From: Micavibrio aeruginosavorus_D
GTDB lineage: Bacteria; Pseudomonadota; Alphaproteobacteria; Micavibrionales; Micavibrionaceae
Assembly (NCBI RefSeq): GCF_051245535.1
Contig: NZ_CP195303.1
Coordinates: forward strand, 1,984,001-2,048,000
Direction: 5' to 3'
Length of the DNA stretch: 64,000 nucleotides
Below, piece after piece: positions 44,816-53,210 of this stretch. Positions within the stretch are counted from its first letter, which is position 1; each line of letters opens with the position of its first letter. The position numbers were made by a program, and so were the translations under genes. The notes under the pieces are model-generated. The model was not told where the DNA came from, did no database searches, and saw only the letters and a list, made by a program, of their open reading frames with translations.

Positions 44816-44819
44816 TAAT

Positions 44820-45236
44820 TTATTTACGCAAAAGACCGTGGCGTTCCATCGAAGACACCACTTTTTTCTTATATTTCCCGCCAATTCCGGGGGTGCGGGA
44901 GTGATAATGGGCAATCGCCTTGGATAAATTGCCCGTATCGTTCAAATGACGGCGCAAAATCCACGCGGATACGCCAACATTGGTGCATGGATCGTCCCGC
45001 ACCCATTTGCGCGCGGTCGTGGGGCTGACCCCCCAGACACCGGACAATTCATCCAGCCAGAGCGTGTTGATCTGCATCGGACCGAGGTCATAGGTGCCGT
45101 TGTCGTTCGGGCCGACTTCCTGCCCGACCCGGCCGCCTTCGACCTGATAAATCCCCAGCAAAACCGCCGGAGGAATGGAATAGGTTTGCGCCGCGATCAG
45201 GATGCATCCCGCCAGAATACCGGACATTGCGCTCAT
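44820..45236 (-). CDS. VirB1-like lytic transglycosylase
   Basis: 138 aa, SLT/lysozyme-like domain. Catalytic Glu in LGIYQVEGGRVGQE; then TYDLGPMQINTLWLDELS and VGVSAWILRRHL, followed by AIAHYHSRTP, the usual order of motifs. An N-terminal hydrophobic stretch (ILAGCILIAAQTY) may export it. It probably opens the peptidoglycan for the secretion channel, as VirB1 does. It lies 12 bp after the 336-aa gene. Confidence 0.87.
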   Translation of the reverse strand: MSAMSGILAGCILIAAQTYSIPPAVLLGIYQVEGGRVGQEVGPNDNGTYDLGPMQINTLWLDELSGVWGVSPTTARKWVRDDPCTNVGVSAWILRRHLNDTGNLSKAIAHYHSRTPGIGGKYKKKVVSSMERHGLLRK

Positions 45237-45248
45237 GATCGCATCCCC

Positions 45249-46259
45249 TTATTCCCCGGTGTCTTCGCCGCTGGCGGCTTTTTTGCCAGCGAAGAAGCCC
45301 ATCGGGCCACTTGTGGGGTTGGCCGGCGGGGGAGCGACAGGGGCGGACCGTTGTTGAACCGGGGCCGGGGCTGGACGAACGGCTGACGCACCGCCAGCGG
45401 AACCCGCCGCCGCACTTGTTCCCGTGACAGCGTCCGCCGCACTTACTCCGGTGACGGCTTCCGCCGTCAGGGCCAGCATTTCCGCGCCACGGTCAAACGC
45501 GACCCAGACATCGTCCATCGGCACCTGACCGCCGCTTTGCTGGATCATGGCGTTGCGGGACGCTTCATCCATCATCATCAAACGGCTTGTTTCCATGGCA
45601 TGGCATTGCGCGTACAGCAGGCACAGGGCCCGTACGATCGACAATTCGGCTTTCTTCTGCTGGGCCAGTGTGGCATTGGGGCCGAGCATCCGGGCCCGCA
45701 TGGTGGACGCGCGGTCCAGCACCATGGCCGAAACATCCTGCACCAGTTTCTTTTCCGGGCGGCCAAAGGAGTACACACCAATCGCCTGTACCACAGGGAC
45801 GAGGGCGAACAGGGCCTGAATATGGATTTGCGGCTCGTCCGGCCCGCCGGTGTACGGCCCAGCCTCCAGCGCGTTCAAACGCGCGGTGGCATCCGCCGCC
45901 GGGGTGAAATTATCAGCAAAGGCCAACACGGCCCCAAGGGTCGACGCCAGACGGCCAATATCGCCCTCAACCGGGACGCGGCCCGTCATTTCATAGGACC
46001 CGGCCACCAACGGCGCGGCCAATCCGGCCAGTGCCAGACGCAGACCATCGGCCTGTCCCTGATCGTCGCGAATATCCATGGATTCAGACAGCGACACGGA
46101 CATTTGCACCGTGCGGCTGATCAATTCGGCCAGACGCGTGGCATCCGCCCGCATATCCGGGGCCACGCCCATGCGTGCGGACACGGACGCAACCGCCGTC
46201 ATCAACGGCACGCCCAGACGTTCCAGAACCTGTATTTGAAATTCAGCGCGCTGACTCAT
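45249..46259 (-). CDS. unidentified 336-aa protein in the dot block
   Basis: Mostly helical, soluble, without signal peptide (MSQRAEFQIQVLERLGVPLM). Middle part with hydrophobic helices (HIQALFALVPVVQAIGVYSF, AELSIVRALCLLYAQCHAME); Ala/Pro-rich tail ending MGFFAGKKAASGEDTGE. No family recognised. First of a run with the lytic transglycosylase and dotDCB, so a cytosolic or membrane-peripheral part of the system is plausible. Confidence 0.65.
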   Translation of the reverse strand: MSQRAEFQIQVLERLGVPLMTAVASVSARMGVAPDMRADATRLAELISRTVQMSVSLSESMDIRDDQGQADGLRLALAGLAAPLVAGSYEMTGRVPVEGDIGRLASTLGAVLAFADNFTPAADATARLNALEAGPYTGGPDEPQIHIQALFALVPVVQAIGVYSFGRPEKKLVQDVSAMVLDRASTMRARMLGPNATLAQQKKAELSIVRALCLLYAQCHAMETSRLMMMDEASRNAMIQQSGGQVPMDDVWVAFDRGAEMLALTAEAVTGVSAADAVTGTSAAAGSAGGASAVRPAPAPVQQRSAPVAPPPANPTSGPMGFFAGKKAASGEDTGE

Positions 46260-46374
46260 AATCTCATTATGTCAATAATAGCGGCGTAAGCCGACCTTGA
46301 ACCCAATCGTAACCCTGTCTTTGTTATAGGGGGCAGCAGTCAAAAACGGCAACCCTTTTTGGCCGCCAAAAGCA

Positions 46375-46403
46375 CAAACACCCCCGAAAAACGGGGGTGT
46401 TTG
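46375..46403 (-). terminator. terminator behind the DsbC/DsbG-like gene
   Basis: Perfect 11-bp stem CAAACACCCCC/GGGGGTGTTTG, 18 bp after the stop codon of the thiol oxidoreductase gene; on the minus strand TGCTTTT follows. It separates that gene from the 336-aa gene. Confidence 0.85.
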
Positions 46404-46420
46404 CTTGAAAGACAGGAAAA

Positions 46421-47281
46421 TCAGAACAAATCGGCGGTAATTTCAGCCAGATCACGCGGGCGGCCGCGGACCATTTTAATCTCGCCCGTCTTGCTGTGAT
46501 AAAGCAGGATCGGCGTGGCATCCAGTTTCCAGTTCTGCATGATCAGCAAATTGCGCTCGACCCCTTGCTTGTTAATCGCCGGATCGATCGGCAGGGCTTT
46601 GGTGTCACCGTCCAGATGTTTGTACCAGCGCTCTTCCGCATCCGGCGCGGCCAACAGGTACGCCGCCTGCGCCTTCGTTTCATCACGCAAGCCCACCGGG
46701 ATCATTTTGATCTGGATTTGTCCGGTGGCCAGCAGGTCCTTGCGCAGATCATTCATCAGCGCGTGGCAATGCGGGCATTGCGGGTCCATGAAAGCATAAA
46801 TCACCGGCGCATCCGCATTTTTGCCCAGCGTAATCATGTTCGAGGCTTCGACCTCTTTCATCAGGCGCTGGGACGGGCTGAGATTTTGTTGCGCGCGCAG
46901 TTCTTCCTGAATGGCTTGCAGCGGATCAACGGCAGGCGTGGCCGGGGTGGCCAGCGCATCCAGCGCGGCATCGCCGCCCTGCAATTTCGCCACCTGATCA
47001 ATCGTCACCGGGTGGCCGGATTTGTCGAACAGCAGGCCCATAATGATCGCCTCACCATCCGGCGTGACGTAGAAATATTGCTCCTGTCCCTGCAGGATCG
47101 TGGCCCAGCCATCCAGCCCCTTTTCCCGCCCCAGATAGCGGATTTGCGCACCGCGCGTGCCCAGTTCTTTCAAAACTTCGGGCATCGGGGGCGTTTTTTC
47201 CGCCGTTTGTGCGGATACAGGCGACAAGCCCATCACACACACCAGCGCAGGAACCAGCAAAAGACGGAGGAAATTTTTCAT
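46421..47281 (-). CDS. periplasmic DsbC/DsbG-like thiol:disulfide oxidoreductase
   Basis: 286 aa from ATG 47281, with signal peptide (LLLVPALVCVMGLSPVSAQ). N-terminal dimerisation-like part (VLKELGTRGAQIRYLGREKG ... YVTPDGEAIIMGLLFD), helical linker, then a thioredoxin fold with FMDPQCPHCHALMND (CPHC active site, about residue 170) and a cis-Pro near DATPILLYH. DsbC-like proteins accompany many type IV systems, helping Cys-containing components fold. Paralogues A/B have such cysteines. Confidence 0.88.
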   Translation of the reverse strand: MKNFLRLLLVPALVCVMGLSPVSAQTAEKTPPMPEVLKELGTRGAQIRYLGREKGLDGWATILQGQEQYFYVTPDGEAIIMGLLFDKSGHPVTIDQVAKLQGGDAALDALATPATPAVDPLQAIQEELRAQQNLSPSQRLMKEVEASNMITLGKNADAPVIYAFMDPQCPHCHALMNDLRKDLLATGQIQIKMIPVGLRDETKAQAAYLLAAPDAEERWYKHLDGDTKALPIDPAINKQGVERNLLIMQNWKLDATPILLYHSKTGEIKMVRGRPRDLAEITADLF

Positions 47282-47420
47282 GGCGCACAAAACCCTGTAA
47301 AATGGGACAGAGCCAAAGAGTACAGATCATTTATGGCGGCGTAAAGGCACGGCTTGCCCCCGCACCATGACCTGATACACTTGTCCCCGCTGATAAATTT
47401 TACAAAACGGAGAATGCGTG

Positions 47421-47996
47421 ATGGATACCGGCCTTATCATTCTGATTGTTCTGGGTGTGATCGTTCTGGGTCTGATCATGATTTACAACCGTCTGGTCGC
47501 CCTGCGCCAGACGCGGAATAATGCGTTTTCCGATATCGATGTGCAATTGAAACAACGGTTCGACCTGATCCCCAATCTGGTGGAAACGGTCAAGGGCTAT
47601 GCCACCCACGAAAAAAGCGTGTTTGAAAACGTCACCCAAGCCCGCGCGCAAGTGGGCCGTACATCCGGCGCCGGAACGGACCGCATTCAAGCCGAAGGCA
47701 TGCTGGGCAGTGCGTTGATGGGCCTTTTCGCTGTGGCGGAAAACTATCCGCAATTGAAAGCGGACCAGAATTTCCAGCGTCTGCAGGCGGAATTGAGCGA
47801 CATTGAAAACAAAATCGCCGCCGCACGTCGTTTCTTCAACAGCGCGACGAACGAATACAACACCGCCATTCAACAATTCCCGGCCAATTTGATGGCGGGC
47901 ATGTTCGGGTTCCATTCGGAAGAATTCTTCGAACTGGACGCGGCACAAGCCGAAGCCGTGCGCGCCGCCCCGCCCGAAGTGAAATTCGGCGCATAA
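47421..47996 (+). CDS. lemA: LemA family protein
   Basis: 191 aa from ATG 47421 (CGGAG 8 nt upstream; the GTG just before it is less likely). One N-terminal TM helix (LIILIVLGVIVLGLIMIYN), then the LemA helical bundle with RLVALRQTRNNAFSDIDVQL, RFDLIPNLVETVKGY and ENYPQLKADQNFQRLQAELS. Function unknown; commonly paired with an M48 protease, as here. Confidence 0.95.
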   Translation: MDTGLIILIVLGVIVLGLIMIYNRLVALRQTRNNAFSDIDVQLKQRFDLIPNLVETVKGYATHEKSVFENVTQARAQVGRTSGAGTDRIQAEGMLGSALMGLFAVAENYPQLKADQNFQRLQAELSDIENKIAAARRFFNSATNEYNTAIQQFPANLMAGMFGFHSEEFFELDAAQAEAVRAAPPEVKFGA

Positions 47997-48008
47997 GGCA
48001 CCCACCCC

Positions 48009-49043
48009 ATGGCTCTGGCCGCAGCGGGTTTAAAGACCCATATCTGGAACAACAATCTGCGCTCGATCATCCTGCTGGTCGGGTATCCGTTCCTGATGGG
48101 GGCGATTGTCTGGGCCACGGCCGCCGCGATTGGCTTCTTTATGGGGCAAAGTGCGGGGCCGAATGCGCCGCACGGGGCTATCGCCACCAATTTCGCCAAT
48201 GGGTTTATCGCGCAATACTGGCCATTGATCGGCACCGCTGTTGCGATCTGGTTTATCATCGCGTGGTTTTTTAACACGCGCATGGTGGCGATGTTGTCGC
48301 ATGCAAAATCAGTCACACGCACACAAGAACCCGCGCTCTACAACCTGCTGGAAAATCTGTGCATCGCGCGCGGCTTGCCGATGCCGCAATTAAACATCAT
48401 TGAAACCGATGCCTTGAATGCCTTTGCCAGCGGCGTGCAACGCAGCGATTACACCGTGACCGTCACACGCGGCCTGCTCAACACACTGCAACCGGATGAG
48501 GTTGAGGGCGTTCTGGCGCACGAACTGACGCACATTATCAATCACGATGTCCGCTTGTTGATGGTGTGCATTATCTTCACCGGCATGATCGGGTTCGCCA
48601 TGCAATTGGTGTGGTCGTCGGTGCGGTATGGCCTGTATATGCCGCGCAGTGGCAACAACCGCAACAATGGCGGCACCATCATTATTGCCCTCGCCATTCT
48701 GCTTATTTTGGCGATTGGGTATGGGGCCAGCCTGCTGACCCGGTTTGCCCTGTCGCGCCGCCGGGAATATATGGCCGATGCGGGCGCGGTTGAGCTGACC
48801 CGCAATCCGGATGCGATGATGCGGGCCCTGCAACGCATATCCGGGCGCGACCATATTCCCGCCGTACCGGATGATGTGGCGTTGATGTGCATTGAAAACG
48901 GCCACGCCTTTATGGGGCTGTTTGCCACGCACCCGTCGATCGACGACCGCGTGCGCGCCATTTCCACCACCACCGGTACGCCAATCCCCGGTGCGGGCGG
49001 AGACGAAAAATCGGATAACCCATTGAATCCATGGGCAAGATAG
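48009..49043 (+). CDS. M48 family (HtpX-like) membrane metalloprotease
   Basis: 344 aa. TM helices near 20-50, 70-95, 185-210 and 228-250; active site VLAHELTHIINHDVR (HExxH, about residue 164) and the distal Glu in SRRREYMADAGAV. NALNAFASGVQRSDYTVTVT precedes it. Presumed membrane-protein quality control protease. 12 bp after lemA, same operon. Confidence 0.93.
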   Translation: MALAAAGLKTHIWNNNLRSIILLVGYPFLMGAIVWATAAAIGFFMGQSAGPNAPHGAIATNFANGFIAQYWPLIGTAVAIWFIIAWFFNTRMVAMLSHAKSVTRTQEPALYNLLENLCIARGLPMPQLNIIETDALNAFASGVQRSDYTVTVTRGLLNTLQPDEVEGVLAHELTHIINHDVRLLMVCIIFTGMIGFAMQLVWSSVRYGLYMPRSGNNRNNGGTIIIALAILLILAIGYGASLLTRFALSRRREYMADAGAVELTRNPDAMMRALQRISGRDHIPAVPDDVALMCIENGHAFMGLFATHPSIDDRVRAISTTTGTPIPGAGGDEKSDNPLNPWAR

Positions 49044-49150
49044 ACGTCCGATTTCGGTTGAACCCTCTTCACGAATGCTTACAATAGTCTATATCAGTAC
49101 ATGAAGCGGTCACGATGGCCGCTTTCGCTATCGAATGGAGAGAAGAAGAT

Positions 49151-49864
49151 ATGCAACCCGATCGTTTTACGACGCAAACCACCAGTGGCGCAGTTGCCTA
49201 TGATGCTGGCCTGCGCTCCCACTTCCAGAAGGTGTACAACACCATGGGTCTGGGTCTGGCTGTCACGGGCGTCACCGCGTATGTTGTGTCGAGCATCGAG
49301 CCGCTGACCAAATTGCTGTATGGCACGCCGCTGGTTTACGTGCTGGCCTTCCTGCCGCTGGTGTTTATGTTCGTTGGGTTTAACCAGCGCGCATTGATGA
49401 CCAAAAGCGCCGCGCAATTGACCACCCTGTTCTATCTGTTCTCGGCTGCGTTCGGCCTGTCACTGGGATCGATCTTCCTGGTCTATGTCGACGCCAGCAT
49501 TGCCAAGGTGTTTTTCATCACCGCCGGTATGTTCGCCGGAACGTCCATTTTTGGTTACACGACCAAGAAAGACCTCAGCGGCCTGCAAGGCTTGCTGGTC
49601 ATGGGTGTGATTGGCTTGCTGATCGCCATCGTGGTCAACATGTTCCTGCAAAGCCCGATGATGGACTTCGTAATCTCATGCGTTGGGGTTCTGGTTTACA
49701 CCGGCCTGATCGCGTTTGACACGCAGAACATCAAGGAAATGTACAGCGAAGCCCACGGCGCCGAAGCCAATGGCAAAGCCGCCGTTATGGGTGCGCTCAG
49801 CCTGTATGTGAACTTCATTATGCTGTTCCAGTTTATGCTGAGCCTGCTCGGCCAGCGCGAATAG
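49151..49864 (+). CDS. Bax inhibitor-1/YccA family membrane protein
   Basis: 237 aa from MQPDRFTTQTTSGAVAYDAG with AG-rich Shine-Dalgarno; the upstream frame extension is not used. Seven TM helices; conserved GLIAFDTQNIKEMY near the C-terminus with the di-Asp sensor type residues of the BI-1 (TMBIM) family. These are proton-sensitive calcium leak channels or FtsH regulators. A strong terminator follows. Confidence 0.93.
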   Translation: MQPDRFTTQTTSGAVAYDAGLRSHFQKVYNTMGLGLAVTGVTAYVVSSIEPLTKLLYGTPLVYVLAFLPLVFMFVGFNQRALMTKSAAQLTTLFYLFSAAFGLSLGSIFLVYVDASIAKVFFITAGMFAGTSIFGYTTKKDLSGLQGLLVMGVIGLLIAIVVNMFLQSPMMDFVISCVGVLVYTGLIAFDTQNIKEMYSEAHGAEANGKAAVMGALSLYVNFIMLFQFMLSLLGQRE

Positions 49865-49950
49865 ATCACGCGAAAAGAGACGTATTCTTCGACGCAGAAG
49901 AATAGTTTCTAAAATAAATTTTTTGCACGCGTGCAGTGCAAAACAGCTAA

Positions 49951-49977
49951 ACGCCCGGTTGTCCGGGCGTTTTTTTA
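49951..49977 (+). terminator. terminator behind the Bax-inhibitor-1 gene
   Basis: Stem ACGCCCGG/CCGGGCGT with a TTGT loop followed by eight Ts. Confidence 0.92.
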
Positions 49978-50078
49978 TACTCGAATATTCTAATGCAATC
50001 ACACCCCCGTAATCATCTTATGAATCCTTAAGCTTGGGCCTATATTCTGAATCCATGCATGAAGCGAAGGGGGGCGAC

Positions 50079-51746
50079 ATGGAACCGCACAAGACGCGCA
50101 TACTTCTTGTCGACGATACGGCATCACTGGCCCGCACCTATGAAACTTTTCTGAAAGCGCAGGGATACGATGTGCGGTGCGCCTATACCGGGCGCGACGC
50201 GATCGAGGATTTAAAGCGCTACGGTGCTGACCTGATGTTGCTGGATCTGGACCTGCCGGATTGTTCGGGTCTGGATGTGATGCAACAAACCAACGACATG
50301 CCCGGACACCCGCCCGTCATCATTATCACCGGAACCGATTTCGCCCCCGTGCGCGACGAAGCGATGCGCCGCGGCGCGCGCTCCATCCTGACCAAACCGA
50401 TCAGCATGGACCGCCTGTCCCACGCGGTGGCCGACGAACTGGATAACGACCTCTCGAAAAAGGACGCTTTGGTCCCAAAGGATGAAAACCAAATGAAACC
50501 CCAAAACCCGACATCAGATCGCGGAATGAACGAAGCCGAAACCATGCCCGGCAATATTGCCGGGGTTCAGCCCGATACCCTCGGCGCCATGGCCCCCGAA
50601 CCGCGATACGAACCGGAACAGCCGCGCCGCGCCGATGGATATGACACGCAGCGCATTCTGCAAGGCACCGATTTCGGCGGCTTCATCGGCACATCGCCGG
50701 TGATGATGCGCCTGTACGACAATATTCAAAACGCCGCACGCTCCAGCGCCACCGTCTTTATCACCGGGGAATCCGGCACCGGGAAAGAAGTCTGCGCCGA
50801 GGCCATCCACCGTCATTCCCCCCGGTCCAAGGGCCCGTTCGTGCCCCTGAACTGCGCCGCCATTCCGCGTGATTTGCTGGAAAGCGAATTGTTCGGTCAC
50901 GTGCGCGGGGCCTTCACCGGCGCGATCAATGACCGCGAGGGCGCGGCGAAACTGGCCGATGGCGGGACATTGTTCCTCGACGAAATCGGCGACATGGACC
51001 CGAATATGCAGACCAAACTGCTCCGCTTCCTGCAGGACGGCACGTTCCAGCGTGTCGGCGGCAGCCGTCTGGAAAGTGTGGATGTGCGCATTATCTGCGC
51101 CACCAACCGCGACCCGCTGGACGATGTCCGCTCGGGCCGGTTCCGCGCCGACCTGTTCTATCGCCTGCACGTCCTGCCCATCTCGATGCCGCCGCTGCGG
51201 GCGCGGGGGGATGATGTCATCGACATCGCGCAAACCCTGCTGCTGCGCTATGCGGCGGAGGAGAAAAAGGCTTTCCACGGCTTTGATGCCGCCGCTGCCG
51301 ATATTCTGCGCCATTATGAATGGCCGGGAAATATCCGCCAGTTGCAAAACATCATCCGCAATGTCGTCGTGATGCATGACGGCCCGCTGGTGCAGGCCCA
51401 GATGCTGTCCGACCGCATTTTGCACAGTGCCGAAGCGCATGACATGGCCCTGAACGCGGGGCGTGGTCTGGGGCTGATGCCCCACGCCATGTCCTCGTCC
51501 CCGCTGACCTCCCCCATGACGCTGGGCGATTTGAACAGCGGCCGTCACGACCACCATGGCGACGGCATGGGTGGCACACCGATTATCCAGCCTCTGGCCA
51601 TCACGGAACGTGTGGCGATTGAGCAGGCCATCAACGTCTGCGGCGGTAACATTCCCCGCGCCGCCGCGTTGCTGGACATCTCGCCCTCGACCATCTACCG
51701 CAAAAAAGCGGTGTGGGACCAGGCGGATAAGCAGGGGCATAAATAA
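50079..51746 (+). CDS. LuxO/NtrC-type sigma-54 response regulator
   Basis: 555 aa from MEPHKTRILLVDD (AAGGGG upstream; an ATG at 50055 is less likely). Receiver domain with phospho-Asp in LLDLDLPDCSG and Lys in ILTKPIS; AAA+ domain with Walker A ITGESGTGKEV, the sigma-54 loop HVRGAFTGA and Walker B GGTLFLDEIGDMD; C-terminal Fis-type HTH (GNIPRAAALLDISPSTIYRK). The AAA+ and HTH parts read closest to LuxO. An acidic linker joins receiver and AAA+. It could drive the flgKL promoter, though the site is 13 kb away and the sensor kinase is not in the window. Confidence 0.93.
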   Translation: MEPHKTRILLVDDTASLARTYETFLKAQGYDVRCAYTGRDAIEDLKRYGADLMLLDLDLPDCSGLDVMQQTNDMPGHPPVIIITGTDFAPVRDEAMRRGARSILTKPISMDRLSHAVADELDNDLSKKDALVPKDENQMKPQNPTSDRGMNEAETMPGNIAGVQPDTLGAMAPEPRYEPEQPRRADGYDTQRILQGTDFGGFIGTSPVMMRLYDNIQNAARSSATVFITGESGTGKEVCAEAIHRHSPRSKGPFVPLNCAAIPRDLLESELFGHVRGAFTGAINDREGAAKLADGGTLFLDEIGDMDPNMQTKLLRFLQDGTFQRVGGSRLESVDVRIICATNRDPLDDVRSGRFRADLFYRLHVLPISMPPLRARGDDVIDIAQTLLLRYAAEEKKAFHGFDAAAADILRHYEWPGNIRQLQNIIRNVVVMHDGPLVQAQMLSDRILHSAEAHDMALNAGRGLGLMPHAMSSSPLTSPMTLGDLNSGRHDHHGDGMGGTPIIQPLAITERVAIEQAINVCGGNIPRAAALLDISPSTIYRKKAVWDQADKQGHK

Positions 51747-51848
51747 GGCGCAAACCGCCGAAAACCGCACCAGAACACCGCATGAACCCCGGTCAACACT
51801 CTGGTGAACCCCTCAAAAAGCCGGCCGCAAAGACTGGCACCCCCTGCG

Positions 51849-51894
51849 AAAAGACCCTGTTTCCGCCCTGCCCCGGGCCAAACAGGGTCTTTTT
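51849..51894 (+). terminator. terminator behind the sigma-54 regulator
   Basis: Stem AAGACCCTGTTT/AAACAGGGTCTT with a 17-nt GC-rich loop and TTTTT. Confidence 0.88.
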
Positions 51895-51965
51895 CATGGT
51901 TTTCAGGATTTTGCGCTTGAAACAACAGACGAAGGCGGCTATTTTCCGCTCGTCTTTCAAAAGAA

Positions 51966-52041
<76 letters not shown>

Positions 52042-52073
52042 TTCCCCTTATCCGTAATGATGCCATTGTAGCA

Positions 52074-52095
52074 GTACCACATGCAGATGTGGTAC
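52074..52095. promoter_or_regulatory. perfect palindrome (operator-like) upstream of the ParA gene
   Basis: 9-bp arms GTACCACAT and ATGTGGTAC around GCAG. It lies one base before the putative -35 of the ParA/HEPN operon, a normal place for an operator, or for a partition-like site of a ParA system. No T-run follows, so a terminator is less likely. Confidence 0.6.
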
Positions 52096-52096
52096 G

Positions 52097-52124
52097 TTGT
52101 GCGCTTGTTAGATGGCCCTATACA
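52097..52124 (+). promoter_or_regulatory. putative promoter of the ParA-HEPN operon
   Basis: TTGTGC (52097-52102), 16-bp spacer, TATACA (52119-52124), about 38 bp before the ATG. A reasonable but not perfect sigma-70 match. Confidence 0.5.
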
Positions 52125-52162
52125 GCAATTCTCAATCAAACTACTTAGCAAGAGTCTAAACA

Positions 52163-53203
52163 ATGGCGAAGATAATTTGTTTATTTAATCACAAAGGCGG
52201 CGTCAGCAAAACCACAACTGCGTTTAACCTTGGTTGGATGATGGCCCTCAAAGGAAAAAGGGTAATTCTCGCCGATTTTGACCCACAATGTAACCTAACT
52301 GGAATGGTTATGGGCTTTAAGGGCTTAGATGACTTAGACGCTTTGTATTCGGGAATGCCGCCAAATAACGTAAAAGACGGCTTGGCGCCAGCCTTTGAAT
52401 CACAGCCCCGCCAGATTAACGCCGCCGAATGCGCTGAGATCCCCAATATGCCAAACCTTCTTTTGTTACCAGGGCACATAGGATTGGCAGAGTACGAAAC
52501 AACTCTTGGCATAGCACAAGAACTCAGCGGATCATTACTTGCATTAAGAAATCTACCTGGAGCTATTAGGTATTTGCTGGATGAGACTGCCGCAAAGTAT
52601 TCAGCCGATTATGTACTCGTTGATATGAGCCCAAGTTTAGGCCCCCTGAATCAGAACTTATTATCAACATCTGATCATTTTCTTGTCCCATTGCACCCGG
52701 ATTACTTTTCATCCATGGCCCTAAACTCTTTGGCTAACACTTTGCCCAGATGGAAAGAATGGGCAGAAACAGCCTATGAGATAGAAACTTTACAACGAGC
52801 TGACTATCCCTTCCCTAAACCAAAAGCAACTTTCATAGGCGCAATAGTTCAGAAATATCGCCCAAGAAATGGGAAAGCTAGCCGCGCATTTCAAAACTGG
52901 ATTGACCAGCTTTCTGTTGGACTAAGAGACACCCTTGCACCAGCACTGATCAAATCAGGCATGCTGAACGCGGAGAATTTTAAACAACGAATAGGCATTG
53001 ATCCCTGGCAACCCTTAATGGAAGTTGCTGACTTTAACAGCCTGATTGCGCTTTCACAGGAGCACCAAGTCCCTGTTTATGCTTTAAATAAAGAGCAAAC
53101 GGAGCAGACCGGGGCCATTTGGCAACAAACTCAACAGAACATGTCCGTTTTTGAACAGTCCTTTTCGGAGTGCGCGGATAGGATTTTCGCCTTAACAAGC
53201 TGA
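52163..53203 (+). CDS. ParA/MinD-type ATPase of an AT-rich insert
   Basis: 346 aa. Deviant Walker A FNHKGGVSKTTTAFNLG with the signature Lys, switch segment ADFDPQCNLT, Walker B VLVDMSPSLGPLNQNLL and VPLHPDYFSSMALNSLA: a complete Soj/ParA ATPase. The C-terminal third (from about residue 205) is larger than in plasmid ParA and carries a basic KYRPRNGKASRAF stretch. No ParB follows; a HEPN protein gene starts 7 bp later. Base composition and codons (AGA, ATA, TTA) differ from the flanking genes, which suggests transfer. Confidence 0.88.
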   Translation: MAKIICLFNHKGGVSKTTTAFNLGWMMALKGKRVILADFDPQCNLTGMVMGFKGLDDLDALYSGMPPNNVKDGLAPAFESQPRQINAAECAEIPNMPNLLLLPGHIGLAEYETTLGIAQELSGSLLALRNLPGAIRYLLDETAAKYSADYVLVDMSPSLGPLNQNLLSTSDHFLVPLHPDYFSSMALNSLANTLPRWKEWAETAYEIETLQRADYPFPKPKATFIGAIVQKYRPRNGKASRAFQNWIDQLSVGLRDTLAPALIKSGMLNAENFKQRIGIDPWQPLMEVADFNSLIALSQEHQVPVYALNKEQTEQTGAIWQQTQQNMSVFEQSFSECADRIFALTS

Positions 53204-53210
53204 GGTTAGT

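Noticed and set aside
44564..44914. Minus-strand frame of 116 codons over the repeat before dotD
   Set aside because: It overlaps the lytic transglycosylase gene end and is made largely of repeat-encoded residues.
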